From positions 62,001 to 126,000 of the forward strand of contig NZ_JAETWB010000006.1 in assembly GCF_016773205.1 (NCBI RefSeq): DNA of 64,000 bases. The letters run 5' to 3'. Positions 54,339 through 64,000 of this stretch are shown piece by piece. The notes under the pieces are model-generated. The model did no database searches, was not told where the DNA came from, and saw only the letters and a program-made list of their open reading frames with translations. Positions within the stretch are counted from its first letter, which is position 1. Each line of letters begins with the position of its first letter. The stretch is from Belnapia arida. GTDB taxonomy: Bacteria > Pseudomonadota > Alphaproteobacteria > Acetobacterales > Acetobacteraceae. The position numbers were made by a program, and so were the translations under genes.

Positions 54339-55081
54339 GCCGGGAGCTTATCCCGCACCGCAGCAATCAGGAACTCCCGGTTGCCCTCGGGGCCGAGCAA
54401 CGGGCTCGGCTCCACGCCGAGGACGCGCCAGCCGGGCAACGCGCTCCACCAGTCCTCGATCCTGCGGCAGACGCTGCGATGCACGGCGGCATCCCGCACC
54501 ACGCCGCCTTTGGCAATGGCTGGCCCGACCTCGAATTGCGGCTTGATCAGCGCGACCGCCCAGGCCCCCTTCGCACAGAGCGAGAGTGGCTGCGGCAGCA
54601 CCACTTGCAATCCGATGAAGCTCGCATCGCAGACCAGCACCTCAGGCGCCGCGTCGAGCTGCGCGGCCTCAAGGTAACGCGCATTCACTCGCTCCATGAC
54701 GATGATGCGCGGGTCGTTCCTGAGATTCCATGCGAGCTGTCCATGCCCCACATCGACCGCGAAGACCCGCGCCGCCCCGTGATGCAGCAGAACATGGGTG
54801 AAGCCGCCCGTGGAGGCACCCACATCGATGGCGACCTTCCCCTCCGGCGACAGCCCGAAATGCCGGATGGCGTGGTCAAGCTTGACGCCGCCGCGCGAGA
54901 CCCAGGGATGGTCCTGCCCCCGCACCTCGAGCGGCGTACCCGGGGCCAACATCTGCCCTGCCTTCTCGATCCGCCGCTCCGCGGAGAAGACCTTGCCGGC
55001 GAGGATCAGGGCCTGGGCCCGGGTGCGGCTCTCGGCCAGCCCCCGGTCCACCAGCGCCTGGTCGGCGCGCTCCTTGGCGAT
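54335..55081 (-). CDS. tlyA: TlyA-family rRNA 2'-O-methyltransferase (S4 domain), unusual start
   Basis: About 249 residues. The S4 RNA-binding domain starts KERADQALVDRGLAESR. The FtsJ-like domain has VAIDVGASTGGFTHVLL, VCDASFIGL and VALIKPQFEVG. Orthologues begin MAKERAD, but here the matching codon at 55081-55079 is ATC, eight bases after a GAGG site and seven bases past the dxs stop. No in-frame ATG, GTG or TTG lies there. Canonical alternatives are GTG 55123 or ATG 55162 inside dxs, or GTG 55051 which would clip the S4 domain. The family includes haemolysin-annotated members, but methylation is the supported role. Confidence 0.85.
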   Translation of the reverse strand: MAKERADQALVDRGLAESRTRAQALILAGKVFSAERRIEKAGQMLAPGTPLEVRGQDHPWVSRGGVKLDHAIRHFGLSPEGKVAIDVGASTGGFTHVLLHHGAARVFAVDVGHGQLAWNLRNDPRIIVMERVNARYLEAAQLDAAPEVLVCDASFIGLQVVLPQPLSLCAKGAWAVALIKPQFEVGPAIAKGGVVRDAAVHRSVCRRIEDWWSALPGWRVLGVEPSPLLGPEGNREFLIAAVRDKLPA

Positions 55082-55088
55082 GGTCGCC

Positions 55089-57011
55089 TCAGGCCCGCGC
55101 CGGCTGCGCCGCAGCCCCAGCACCGAGTGCCGCGACCGCCATGGCGACGATCTGCGCGGCATTCAGCCCCGCTTCGTCATACTGCTTCTTCGGCGCCTCA
55201 TGGTCGATGAAGCGGTCCGGCAGGCACATCGGCCGCACCTTCAGCCCATGATCCAGCATCCCGCGCAGCGCCAGGTGCTGGAGCACGAAGCTGCCGAAGC
55301 CGCCCACCGAGCCCTCCTCAATGGTGATCAGCACCTCATGCTCGCGTGCCAGACGCTCGACCAGGTCGGTATCGAGCGGCTTGGCGAAGCGCGCATCGGC
55401 GACGGTGGTGGAAAGTCCACGCGCCCCGAGTTCGTCCGCCGCCTTCAGGCATTCCTGCAGCCGGGCGCCGTAGGAAAGGATGGCGACGCTCGTCCCTTCG
55501 CGCAGCACGCGTCCCTTGCCGATTTCGAGCGGCGTGCCCCGCTTCGGCAACTCAAGCCCCAGACCCTCGCCACGCGGGTAGCGGAAGGCGCTCGGCCGGT
55601 CGTCGATGGCGGCCGCCGTCGCGACCATGTGCATCAGCTCCATCTCGTCCGCCGCCGCCATCAGCACGATGCCTGGCAAGCAGCCCAGATAGGCGATGTC
55701 GAAACTGCCCGCATGGGTTGCCCCATCGGCACCGACCAGACCTGCCCGGTCCATGGCGAAGCGGACGGGCAGCGATTGCAGCACCACGTCGTGCACGACC
55801 TGGTCATAGCCGCGCTGCAGGAAGGTCGAATAGATGGCACAGAAAGGCTTCATCCCCTCCGTCGCCATGCCGGCGGCGAAGGTGACGGCATGCTGCTCGG
55901 CAATGCCGACGTCGAAGCTGCGCTTGGGGAATTTCCTCGCAAAGGCATCGAGCCCCGTTCCCGCCGGCATCGCCGCGTTGACGGCGACGATGCGCTCATC
56001 CGCCTCCGCTTCCGCGATCAGCGCATTGGAGAAGACCTTGGTGTAGCTCGGCGGCCCCGGCGGCGGCTTCTGCTGCTCACCTGTGACGACGTTGAACTTG
56101 ACGACGCCGTGATACTTGTCGGCGCTCGCCTCGGCGGGCGCATAGCCCTTGCCCTTCTGCGTCACCACATGCAGCAGCACCGGCTCGCCGAGCTCGGTGT
56201 CGCGCAGATTCCGCAGGATCGGCAGCAGGTGGTCGAGGTCGTGCCCGTCGATCGGCCCGACATAGTAGAAGCCGAGTTCCTCGAAGAGCGTGCCGCCGGT
56301 GAGCAGCCCACGCGCATACTCGTCCGCCCGCTTGGCGGCGCGCTCGATCGGCGCCGGGAAGCGCCGCGCCAGCTTCGCCATCATGTCGCGAATGGACAGG
56401 AAGGGCCGCGAGGAGACGACCTTCGAGAGATAGGCGCTCATAGCGCCGACCGGCGGCGCGATCGACATGTCGTTGTCGTTGAGGATGACGATCAGGCGCG
56501 AGCGCTCGGCGCCCGCATTGTTCATCGCCTCATAGGCCATGCCGGCGCTCATCGCGCCGTCGCCGATCACGGCGACGACATTGCGCGGGTCGCCCCGCAG
56601 CTCGCTCGCCACCGCCATGCCGAGGCCGGCGGAGATGGAGGTCGAGGAATGCGCTGCCCCGAAGGGGTCGTACTCGCTCTCGCTGCGGCGGGTGAAGCCG
56701 GAGAGGCCGCCGCCCTGGCGCAGCGTGCGGATGCGGTCGCGCCGCCCGGTCAGGATCTTGTGGGGATAGGCCTGGTGGCCAACATCCCAGATCAGCCGAT
56801 CCCGCGGCGTCTCGAAGACGGCGTGGATGGCGACCGTCAGCTCGACGACGCCGAGCGAAGCGCCGAGATGGCCGCCGGTCTGGCTGACCGCATGAATGGT
56901 CTCGGCCCTGAGCTCCGAGGCGAGCTGCTTGAGCTGCTCGCCCGAGAGGTTGCGCATATCGGCCGGGATCTTGACACGGTCGAGGAGCGGGGTGGCGGAA
57001 GGAACGGACAT
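55089..57011 (-). CDS. dxs: 1-deoxy-D-xylulose-5-phosphate synthase
   Basis: Thiamine-diphosphate enzyme for the first step of MEP isoprenoid synthesis; its product also feeds ThiG. 640 residues. [18 protein letters not shown], the TPP block [18 protein letters not shown] with [12 protein letters not shown], and [13 protein letters not shown] with the Glu in [16 protein letters not shown]. The start ATG overlaps the ispA stop as TGATG. Confidence 0.97.
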   Translation of the reverse strand: MSVPSATPLLDRVKIPADMRNLSGEQLKQLASELRAETIHAVSQTGGHLGASLGVVELTVAIHAVFETPRDRLIWDVGHQAYPHKILTGRRDRIRTLRQGGGLSGFTRRSESEYDPFGAAHSSTSISAGLGMAVASELRGDPRNVVAVIGDGAMSAGMAYEAMNNAGAERSRLIVILNDNDMSIAPPVGAMSAYLSKVVSSRPFLSIRDMMAKLARRFPAPIERAAKRADEYARGLLTGGTLFEELGFYYVGPIDGHDLDHLLPILRNLRDTELGEPVLLHVVTQKGKGYAPAEASADKYHGVVKFNVVTGEQQKPPPGPPSYTKVFSNALIAEAEADERIVAVNAAMPAGTGLDAFARKFPKRSFDVGIAEQHAVTFAAGMATEGMKPFCAIYSTFLQRGYDQVVHDVVLQSLPVRFAMDRAGLVGADGATHAGSFDIAYLGCLPGIVLMAAADEMELMHMVATAAAIDDRPSAFRYPRGEGLGLELPKRGTPLEIGKGRVLREGTSVAILSYGARLQECLKAADELGARGLSTTVADARFAKPLDTDLVERLAREHEVLITIEEGSVGGFGSFVLQHLALRGMLDHGLKVRPMCLPDRFIDHEAPKKQYDEAGLNAAQIVAMAVAALGAGAAAQPARA

Positions 57012-57922
57012 CAGCTCCTCCGCTCGATCACGAAATCTGCGAGCATGCGCAAGAGGTCTGCCCTCTCTTCGAAGACGTCAAGATGGGATTTGGCCTGGTC
57101 CACCAGCCGCTCGGCCTGCAGCCGGGCCCGATCGAGCCCGAGCAGGGAGACGAGCGTCGCCTTGCCGGCCTCGGCATCCTTGCCGGTGCGCTTGCCCGCC
57201 TCCTCGGCGGTGACGGTGGCGTCCAGCAGGTCGTCTGCGATCTGGAAGGCGGCGCCGAGGTCGCGGCCGTAGCCGAGCAGCGCATGCCGCTGGGAGGCCG
57301 CGGCCTTGCCGAGCACCGCCCCCGCCTCGGCCGAGAATTCGATCAGCTTGCCGGTCTTCAGCGTCTGCAAGCGGCCGATAGCGGCCTCGTCGAGCGCCGC
57401 CCCGCTCTCCTCGGCCAGCATGTCGAGCATCTGCCCGCCGCACATGCCGCGCGCGCCGGCGGCCTGGGCAAGGCATCGCACCAGCTCCACCCGGACGGAA
57501 GGATCGGGATGCGTGTCCTCATGCGCCAGCGCGGCGAAGGCCTGGGTCTGCAAGGCGTCGCCGGCGAGGATGGCGGTCGCCTCGTCGAAGGCCTTGTGCA
57601 CGGTCGGCTTGCCCCGGCGCAGGTCGTCATCGTCCATCGCCGGCAGGTCGTCATGGACGAGGCTGTAGGCATGCAGCATCTCGAGCGCGCCCGCGACGCG
57701 CAGCGCCGCATGGCGGGAGACGCCGAACTGCCGGGCTCCTTCCAGCACCAGGAAGCCGCGCAGACGCTTGCCGCCGCCGACTGCCGCATAGCGCATGGCC
57801 GCATAGAGCCGCGCCTCGGGCCCTTCCTCCGGCGGCAGCAGGATGTCGAGGGCCTGATCGATCTCCTCCGCCGCCAGCGCCATGGCACGGCGGAGGTCCA
57901 AGGTCTGGGTGGTCATGCTCAT
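57011..57922 (-). CDS. ispA: Farnesyl/geranyl diphosphate synthase IspA
   Basis: Polyprenyl synthase, 303 residues. The first Asp-rich motif is [18 protein letters not shown] and the second is [17 protein letters not shown] is the diphosphate-binding block. The length and the pattern before the first motif suit a short-chain (C15) synthase. ATG 57922 is favoured because it overlaps the xseB stop region; ATG 57916 is equally close. Confidence 0.95.
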   Translation of the reverse strand: MSMTTQTLDLRRAMALAAEEIDQALDILLPPEEGPEARLYAAMRYAAVGGGKRLRGFLVLEGARQFGVSRHAALRVAGALEMLHAYSLVHDDLPAMDDDDLRRGKPTVHKAFDEATAILAGDALQTQAFAALAHEDTHPDPSVRVELVRCLAQAAGARGMCGGQMLDMLAEESGAALDEAAIGRLQTLKTGKLIEFSAEAGAVLGKAAASQRHALLGYGRDLGAAFQIADDLLDATVTAEEAGKRTGKDAEAGKATLVSLLGLDRARLQAERLVDQAKSHLDVFEERADLLRMLADFVIERRS

Positions 57923-57923
57923 C

Positions 57924-58196
57924 TCATTCCACGTCGCGGAGGGTGGGGCCACCAGGGGCGTCGACGATCGCCTGGACCTTCGCTTCCGCTTCCGCCAGCT
58001 TCTGCTCGCAATGCCGGCGGAGCGCGGCGCCGCGCTCGTAATCGGCGATGGCCTGGGCGAGCGTGCCCCGGCCGCCTTCCAGCGACTTCACGATGTCTTC
58101 CAGCTCCGCCAGCGCGTCCTCGAAGGACAGCGCGGCGATATCCTCCGGCGGGGATGGCCGCCGCGCAGGGGCCGTCTGGCCTTGCGCCTCTCCCAT
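57924..58196 (-). CDS. xseB: Exodeoxyribonuclease VII small subunit XseB
   Basis: 90 residues: LSFEDALAELEDIVKSLEGG, then TLAQAIADYERGAALRRHCE, an almost invariant XseB coiled coil. It partners XseA, which is not in the window. Its linkage to ispA-dxs is common in proteobacteria. The N-terminal 20 residues are a basic Pro-rich tail. Confidence 0.93.
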   Translation of the reverse strand: MGEAQGQTAPARRPSPPEDIAALSFEDALAELEDIVKSLEGGRGTLAQAIADYERGAALRRHCEQKLAEAEAKVQAIVDAPGGPTLRDVE

Positions 58197-58313
58197 TCGG
58201 TGCTCCTGGTTCGAACCCCCAGCATACAGCCCTTACCCGTTTGGTAACACCGGCTGCTTTGCATCGCCCGCCGTCCGTTCCAATTTTGGCACACCGACGT
58301 CTGCCAACCCTTG

Positions 58314-58329
58314 GAAATCACAGGATTTC
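58314..58329. other. Small perfect hairpin in the xseB/dehydrogenase gap
   Basis: GAAATC-ACAG-GATTTC, six-base arms, in a locally AT-richer part of the 203-base gap between xseB (58197) and the dehydrogenase (58399). There is no T-tract on either strand, so it is not a convincing terminator. Nothing else is seen in the gap. Confidence 0.3.
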
Positions 58330-58399
58330 AATGGCTTTCCCCGCATTCCCCGCGGCCCTCACTGCCGGGGCCCGCGCCAGTCCCGGGCCGGTGCCCCCG

Positions 58400-59284
58400 T
58401 CACCCGTCGCGCCCGATGCCGGCCATCCGCTCAAGCACGGCGCAGACCGCCGCCGTATCCTCCCCGGCGAGGCCCTGCGCCATGGCCGCCGCATAATAGG
58501 GCTGGGTCGCGTTGAAGAGCGGCACCGGGCAACCGAGCGAGGCCGCGAAGTCGCCGATCACTGCCATGTCCTTCTGCCACATCGCGAGGCGCATGCTGGG
58601 CGGAGCGTAGCTGCCCGCCGCCATCATCGGCGCACGCAGCTCGAAGACGCGGGAATTGCCGGCGCCGCCCCGCACCACCTCGGCCACCTGGGCCGGATCG
58701 AGCCCCGCCTTCCGCGCCAGCACCATGGCCTCGGCCGAGGCGAGGTTGTGGATGGCGACCAGCAGGTTGGCCACGAATTTCATCCGCGTGCCGTTGCCGA
58801 ATTCGCCGAGGTCATGCGCCGCCCTGGCGAAGCCGGCGAAGAAGGGCGCCAGCCCGGCGATCGCCCCACCGTCCCCGCTGGCATAGACCACCAGGTCGCG
58901 ATGCACCGCCTGCGCCCCGGTGCCGGAGAGCGGGCAGTCGAGCATGCGGTGCCCCGCCCCGGCGAGAATCCCGGCGGCGGCCTGCTTGTCCGCCAGCGCG
59001 AAGGTGCTGGTCTCGACCACCAGCCGCGGCGGCAGCCCGGCCGCGGCCAGTGCGGCTACCGTGTCGTGCAGCGACCCGGGTCGCGGCAGGCTGGTGAGCA
59101 GCAGCGGCACCTCCCGCGCCAGCGCCGCCGCATCCTCGGCGATGGCGATGCCCGCCGCGGCCAGTTCCGCCCGGCGGGACGGGTTGGTGTCGAAGCCCGA
59201 GACCTGCCAGCCCGCCTCCCGCAGGTTGCGCGCCATGGCGCCCCCCATGATGCCGAGGCCGATCACGCCGACGACCTGTTCCAT
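58400..59284 (-). CDS. NAD(P)-dependent beta-hydroxyacid dehydrogenase (3-hydroxyisobutyrate/tartronate semialdehyde type)
   Basis: 294 residues. The dinucleotide motif is VIGLGIMGGAMARNLREAGW. The substrate block is DCPLSGTGAQA. The catalytic lysine is in GNGTRMKFVANLLVAIHNLASAEA (family K in G-x3-K-x2-N). The substrate is unclear within the 3-HIBDH family. ATG 59284 has a strong GGGAGGGA site. It is divergent from the small membrane peptide gene. Confidence 0.9.
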   Translation of the reverse strand: MEQVVGVIGLGIMGGAMARNLREAGWQVSGFDTNPSRRAELAAAGIAIAEDAAALAREVPLLLTSLPRPGSLHDTVAALAAAGLPPRLVVETSTFALADKQAAAGILAGAGHRMLDCPLSGTGAQAVHRDLVVYASGDGGAIAGLAPFFAGFARAAHDLGEFGNGTRMKFVANLLVAIHNLASAEAMVLARKAGLDPAQVAEVVRGGAGNSRVFELRAPMMAAGSYAPPSMRLAMWQKDMAVIGDFAASLGCPVPLFNATQPYYAAAMAQGLAGEDTAAVCAVLERMAGIGRDG

Positions 59285-59370
59285 GATTGTCCCTCCCCTT
59301 CCGGGCACTCTCGCCCGCTCTTGGCCGGCGGCGCAACGCAGGCCACTCTCCGCCGCCTTGGGGGACCAAC

Positions 59371-59475
59371 ATGCCGATAGAACAGGCGCTCGAGTGGATC
59401 AGCCAGCACCGGATGGGCATGGTCATTCTCGTCGTGGTGATGATGGTGACCGTCTGGGCGCGGAACCGGAAGTAG
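59371..59475 (+). CDS. 34-residue single-helix membrane peptide
   Basis: MPIEQALEWISQHRMG followed by a hydrophobic stretch (MVILVVVMMVTVWA) and a basic end. Clean start and stop, and a plausible GGGGGA site upstream. No homology is known to me. It could be a real small membrane protein or a chance frame. Confidence 0.4.
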   Translation: MPIEQALEWISQHRMGMVILVVVMMVTVWARNRK

Positions 59476-59541
59476 GCGCTGCTTGCATCGCCCTGGCCGC
59501 CTGCCGATGATCGTCCTGCGTCCGACAAGAAAGGCAGAACG

Positions 59542-60003
59542 ATGCGCCGTCCCCTCCTCCATGCCGGCTTCGCGGGTGCCTTCGTGGCTGGCCTGCTCGC
59601 CGCCCGCCTCATGCCCTCGGCCGAGGCGCAATCCTCTCCGCCGCCGCTGGAGCCGCGGATCGTCAACGTCATGACCATGACGGATGAGGAAATCGGGCCA
59701 CTCATCCGCGATACCGACCTGCGCAGCCGCACCCTCGTCGCCACGCCCGACGGCACGGTGGCGGTCCAGAGCGGCAACGTGTTCCGCCACTTCCATGCCG
59801 ATGCGAACGAGATCCAGCTGATCCTGGATGGCGCCGGCTCCTTCTGGCTCGGCGACCGCGAGGTGCAGATCAAGGCGGGCGACCTCATCGTCATCCCCAA
59901 GGGCACCATCCATGCCGGCTCCCGCGCCACCACCGGCCGGTTCCGGGCGATCGCCATCAAGCTGCCGCCACAGCGGCCGGACGATACCCACGCGGCGCCT
60001 TGA
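59542..60003 (+). CDS. Exported cupin-domain protein
   Basis: 153 residues. A signal peptide (FAGAFVAGLLAARLMPSAEAQ) is followed by a single cupin barrel. Metal-ligand-like residues are FRHFHADANEIQLILDG (His, His, Glu) and PKGTIHAGS. Enzymatic role unknown. It is 73 bases upstream of the Bug-family binding protein. Confidence 0.8.
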   Translation: MRRPLLHAGFAGAFVAGLLAARLMPSAEAQSSPPPLEPRIVNVMTMTDEEIGPLIRDTDLRSRTLVATPDGTVAVQSGNVFRHFHADANEIQLILDGAGSFWLGDREVQIKAGDLIVIPKGTIHAGSRATTGRFRAIAIKLPPQRPDDTHAAP

Positions 60004-60076
60004 CGCGGCGCGGCGCCGCTTCGCAAGCTTTCCTTGAGGCCGGCGCCGACCGGCCCCAAGGGAAGGAAACGCCGCC

Positions 60077-61042
60077 ATGCGGGCCACGCGCCGCCTGGCC
60101 CTCGGGCTCGCCGCCGCGCCTTTCGCGGCCCGCGCCCAACCGGGCCGCTACCCCGACCGCCCCGTCCGCATCGTCGTCCCCTTCGCGCCCGGTGGCCCGA
60201 CCGATGTGATGGCCCGGGTGCTCTCGGCCGGGCTCACGGCCGCCCTCGGCCAGCCGGTCGTCGTCGAGAACCGGGGCGGAGGCGGCGGCAATATCGGCGC
60301 CGCCCATGTGGCCCGCAGCGCGCCGGACGGCACCACGCTGCTGGTCGTCTCCACCGGCTTCGTAGTCAATCCGAGCCTCTTCCGCAGCCCGGGATATGAC
60401 CCGGTTCGGGATTTCGCCCCGGTAACGGAGCTCGGCGCCTCGCCCAATCTCATCATTGCCGGCGCGCAATCGGGCATCCGCTCGCTCGCCGACCTCATCG
60501 CCGCCGCCAAGGCGCGGCCGGGCGGGCTCGACATGGCCAATCCCGGCACCGGCTCCACGCCTCACCTCACGGCGGAACTGCTGCGCCTGCGCGCGGGGAT
60601 CGAGTTCGTGCAGATCACTCATGCCAGCGCGGCGCTCGCGGTGCAGTCGGTGCTCGGCGGCGTCACCCCGGCCGGCGTCGCGGCGCTGCCGCCGGCCCAG
60701 CCGCACATCCTCTCCGGCGCGGTCCGCGCGCTCGCCATCACCAGCGCCGAGCGATGGCCGGACCTGCCGGACGTGCCGACCATGCAGGAGCTTGGCTATC
60801 CGGGCTTCGTCTCGGAGACCTTCCAGGCCCTCCTCGCCCCCGCCGGCACGCCGCCCGCCATCATCGACCGCCTGGCGGGCGACAGCTTCGCCACCCTCGC
60901 CGAGCCGGCGACCCGCGCCAGGCTTCGCGCCGCGGGCTTCGGCGTCGAGCCGCGCGGCCCGGCCGCGCTCGCCGAGCGCATCGCCCGCGAGGTGCCGCTC
61001 TGGCGCGACATCATCCGTCAGGCCGGCATTCCGTCCGAATAG
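60077..61042 (+). CDS. Bug-family (tripartite tricarboxylate transporter) solute-binding protein
   Basis: 321 residues with a signal peptide (LALGLAAAPFAARAQ) and the TctC fold: YPDRPVRIVVPFAPGGPTDV, NRGGGGGNIGAAHVARS, and YPGFVSETFQALLAPAGTP near the C-terminus. There is no TctA/TctB gene nearby; such orphan binding proteins are abundant in this group. It is followed by a Liv-type binding protein after 89 bases. Confidence 0.9.
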   Translation: MRATRRLALGLAAAPFAARAQPGRYPDRPVRIVVPFAPGGPTDVMARVLSAGLTAALGQPVVVENRGGGGGNIGAAHVARSAPDGTTLLVVSTGFVVNPSLFRSPGYDPVRDFAPVTELGASPNLIIAGAQSGIRSLADLIAAAKARPGGLDMANPGTGSTPHLTAELLRLRAGIEFVQITHASAALAVQSVLGGVTPAGVAALPPAQPHILSGAVRALAITSAERWPDLPDVPTMQELGYPGFVSETFQALLAPAGTPPAIIDRLAGDSFATLAEPATRARLRAAGFGVEPRGPAALAERIAREVPLWRDIIRQAGIPSE

Positions 61043-61131
61043 CGCTTCCGCTTGACGGCATGCCGCAAGACGGCTTGGCTGATATGGCACGCGCCCCGGA
61101 AGAGGGCAGCGGCACCAGGGAGAGACGCCAG

Positions 61132-62451
61132 ATGACGGCATTCGGGACCACCCGGCGCGGCCTTTTGGGGGCTGGCGCCGCCCTTACCATCCCCGCCAGC
61201 GTCGCACGCGCCCAAGGGCCGGCCCGCGGCGGCGACCCGCTCCGCGTCGGGGTGATGACCGATCTCTCCGGCCCCTTCGCCGGCGCCGGCAGCCAGCCGC
61301 TGTTCTGGGGCGCCGAGGTGGCGATCGAGCTGTTCAACGAGCGCGGCGGCGTCGATGGCCGCCCCGTCCAGGCCGTCACCGCCGACAGCCAGAGCAAGGC
61401 CGACGTCGCCATCAACGAGATGGAGCGCCTGCTCGGCCAGGAGCGGCTGGAGGTGGTGACGGGCATCTACTCCTCCGCCCATGCCGTGCCGCTCTCGGGC
61501 CGCTTCGAGCAGTCGAGGAAGATGATGTGGATCACTTCAGCCATCGCGACGGCGGTGCTGAAGGACAAGAACTTCCGCTACGTCTTCCGCCCCACCGTGC
61601 ATTCCGACCAGTATGGCGAGGGCTCGATCTCCGCCATCGCCGACAATGCCCAGGCGAAGCTCGGCCTGGCGCCCGACAAGGTGAAGCTCGGCGTCATCTA
61701 CGAGGACGGGCCCTATGGCACCGGCGTCGCCTCGGCGATCGAGGCGAATGCCAAGAGCCGCAACATGCCGATCGTCCTCAAGGAAGCCTACTCCTCGACC
61801 GCGCCCGACCTCTCGACGCTGGTGACGAAGCTGCGGCGCGAGCGGCCCGACATCGTCCTCCAGGTCGGCTACAACCCGGACATCACGCTCTTCCTGCGCC
61901 AGGCGAAGTCGGGCGGCCTCCGCTTCAAGATGCTGATCGGCCACGGTGCCGGCTGGTCGCAGATCGACCGGCTGACGGAGACCTTCGGCCAGGACGTGAA
62001 CTTCATGTGCAACGTGGACCCGGCGGCGACGCAGATGCTCGATTGGAGCAAGCTGCAGCCGGGCGTCGGCGACCTGGCGAAGACCTTCATGGACCGCTTC
62101 CAGGCGAAGCATAAGCTGAGCGACCCGCCGACCCATGCCTCCATGGGCTTCAACAACACCTGGATCTTCCTCGAGCACGTCCTCAGGCCCGCCGTCCGCA
62201 AGACCGGGGGAATGACCGCCGATGCCCTGCGCGAGGCGGCGCTCCAGGTGGACGTGCCGACCGGCGGCACCATCCAGGGCTATGGCGTGAAATTCGTGCC
62301 TCCCGGCAACCCCATGGCCGGGCAGAACGAGCGCAGCATCGCGGTCGTCATGCAGTTCGAGAACGGCAAGTCGAAGGTGGTCTGGCCGACCTCGCTCGGC
62401 CAGCCGATCGTCATGCCGCTGCCCGCCGGCAACGCCTACGCCGCCCGATGA
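61132..62451 (+). CDS. Liv-type ABC solute-binding protein
   Basis: 439 residues, with a Tat-like signal (TTRRGLLGAGAALTIPASV). The type I periplasmic binding fold starts LRVGVMTDLSGPFAGAGSQ and has IYSSAHAVPLSGRFEQSRKM. Long Liv-type binders are diverse, taking branched-chain amino acids, amides, urea and other compounds. It starts the importer operon, with the livG ATG overlapping its stop. Confidence 0.92.
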   Translation: MTAFGTTRRGLLGAGAALTIPASVARAQGPARGGDPLRVGVMTDLSGPFAGAGSQPLFWGAEVAIELFNERGGVDGRPVQAVTADSQSKADVAINEMERLLGQERLEVVTGIYSSAHAVPLSGRFEQSRKMMWITSAIATAVLKDKNFRYVFRPTVHSDQYGEGSISAIADNAQAKLGLAPDKVKLGVIYEDGPYGTGVASAIEANAKSRNMPIVLKEAYSSTAPDLSTLVTKLRRERPDIVLQVGYNPDITLFLRQAKSGGLRFKMLIGHGAGWSQIDRLTETFGQDVNFMCNVDPAATQMLDWSKLQPGVGDLAKTFMDRFQAKHKLSDPPTHASMGFNNTWIFLEHVLRPAVRKTGGMTADALREAALQVDVPTGGTIQGYGVKFVPPGNPMAGQNERSIAVVMQFENGKSKVVWPTSLGQPIVMPLPAGNAYAAR

Positions 62452-63193
62452 GTACGGCCCCGCTGCTGGAGGTCGCCGGGCTCACCAAGCGCTTCGGCGG
62501 CTTCACCGCGGTCGACAACGTCTCCTTTGCGGTCGGCAAGGGCGAGATCCTCGGCCTGCTCGGCCCGAACGGCTCCGGCAAGAGCACGACCTTCAACTGC
62601 GTCGCGGGAATGCTCCGCCCGACCTCCGGCTCGGTGCGGCTCGCCGGCGAGGAGATCGGCGGGCTGACGGCGGACGAGACCTGCCGGCGGGGGATCGGCC
62701 GCACATTCCAGATTCCCCGCCCCTTCCGTGGCCTCTCGCTGCTGGAGAATGCAACCCTCGCCGCGCATTACGGCGCCGGCGGCCACATCGCCCGCGAGGA
62801 GGCGGAGACCCGCGCCCGCGACGCCCTCCGCCTAGCCCAGCTCCCCGACGACCCGCACGCGACGGCGCACGGCCTCGGCGCGGCGGGGCTGAAGAAGCTG
62901 GAACTGGCCCGGGCGCTCGCCACCCAGCCCCGCCTACTGCTGGCGGATGAGAGCCTCGGCGGCCTCGACACCGCCGAGATGCATCAGGCCGCTGCCATGC
63001 TGAAGCGCATCCGTGACGAGCGCGGCATCACCATCGTCTGGGTCGAGCATATCATGGGCGTGCTGCTCTCGGTCGTCGATCGCGTCGTGGTGCTCGACCA
63101 CGGCGCCGTCATCTTCCAGGGCACGCCCGAGGCGGCGCAAGCGGATGAGCGCGTCGCCGAGGTCTATCTCGGCCCGCCCGAAAGCCGCGCCGC

Positions 63194-63197
<4 letters not shown>
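62448..63197 (+). CDS. livG: Liv-type ABC importer ATPase LivG
   Basis: 249 residues: Walker A LGPNGSGKSTTFNC, the Q-loop GIGRTFQIPRPFRGLSLLEN, a degenerate signature region GAAGLKKLELARAL where LSGGQ would be, Walker B LLLADESLGGLD and H-loop VEHIMGVL. The loss of the canonical SGGQ is seen in some LivG proteins. It overlaps the livF start. Confidence 0.9.
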
Positions 63198-63910
<713 letters not shown>

Positions 63911-63913
63911 GCC

Positions 63914-64000
63914 ATGGACTCCTTCCTGCTGGAAGCGCTCGTCAACGGCATCCTCCTCGGCGGTGTGTTCGCCCTGCCGGCGCTCGGCCTCAACCTCGTC
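63914..64000 (+). CDS. livH: Liv-type ABC importer permease LivH (5' end only)
   Basis: 29 codons before the window ends: MDSFLLEALVNGILLGGVFA, then LPALGLNL. This matches the LivH N-terminus, including the NGI-x2-G-x2-(F/Y)A-L-x-A-LG-L pattern. It starts three bases past the livF stop. Confidence 0.85.
   Translation, partial: MDSFLLEALVNGILLGGVFALPALGLNLV

Noticed and set aside
58200..58250. GGTTCGAACC stretch resembling a tRNA T-loop
   Set aside because: It is a simple 10-base palindrome at the xseB start. No D-arm, anticodon arm or acceptor stem can be built on either strand.
58280..58320. Possible sigma-54 promoter (TTGGCA near 58290)
   Set aside because: The GG-to-GC distance is wrong on both strands for a -24/-12 element.

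Overview
The window is a G+C-rich (roughly 70% by eye), densely packed stretch of an alphaproteobacterial chromosome. Gene content points to Rhodospirillales, most likely Acetobacteraceae of the Roseomonas type. The clues are: a second GluRS beside cysS; a CtrA/ChpT regulatory pair next to fliI-fliJ and a chemotaxis operon; many solute-binding proteins of the peptide, TAXI, Bug and Liv types; fabI-aroC and xseB-ispA-dxs-tlyA blocks; and a DUF3553 protein. I see no rRNA, tRNA, CRISPR array, prophage or insertion sequence. Most genes are chromosomal housekeeping or uptake genes in tightly coupled operons with many 4-base ATGA/GTGA overlaps.

Layout. 1-4653 (minus): two small paralogous unknowns, gltX, cysS and a TrmJ-like RNA methylase that runs off the left edge and carries an unusual N-terminal extension. 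4764-9348: a methyltransferase, an FAD monooxygenase, and a phenylalanine/tyrosine catabolic unit (Lrp-type regulator, divergent phhA-hppD, a palindrome between them). 9700-18740: motility and signalling, with fliJ-fliI, a frameshifted ctrA, and the operon chpT-cheA-cheW-cheY-cheB-cheR. CheA is a hybrid with a receiver domain. 18838-23134: moaA, a small membrane protein, a nitrilase-family amidase, NAD kinase and an MFS transporter. 23119-31437: a complete peptide-type ABC importer with five successive 4-base overlaps, plus a divergent second binding protein and a lipoprotein. 31444-33083: ornithine decarboxylase with an Lrp-type gene downstream and a leader whose hairpin covers the ribosome binding site. 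33529-36988: thiS-thiG and, divergently, aroQ-accB-accC. 37035-39864: an antitoxin-like fragment, aat, a DPPY methylase and serA.

39870-46451: an orphan amino-acid binding protein, a TAXI-TRAP transporter, a 43-base direct repeat, a double UspA protein and a kinase/P-loop fusion coupled to pdxH. 47147-50420: fabI-aroC, then an XRE regulator facing a small membrane protein across a perfect palindrome. 50475-53853: a secreted M10 RTX protease, a 417-residue unknown and a 46-residue peptide. 53916-58196: the isoprenoid operon xseB-ispA-dxs-tlyA-thioesterase. 58400-64000: a beta-hydroxyacid dehydrogenase, a secreted cupin, a Bug-family binding protein, and a Liv-type ABC importer cut by the right edge.

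I found no clearly new multi-gene defence or mobile system. The strongest anomalies are the ctrA frameshift, the ctrA/chpT/hybrid-CheA wiring, the ornithine decarboxylase leader hairpin, the extended TrmJ, the apparent ATC start of tlyA, and the 417-residue unknown with a degenerate nuclease-like core.
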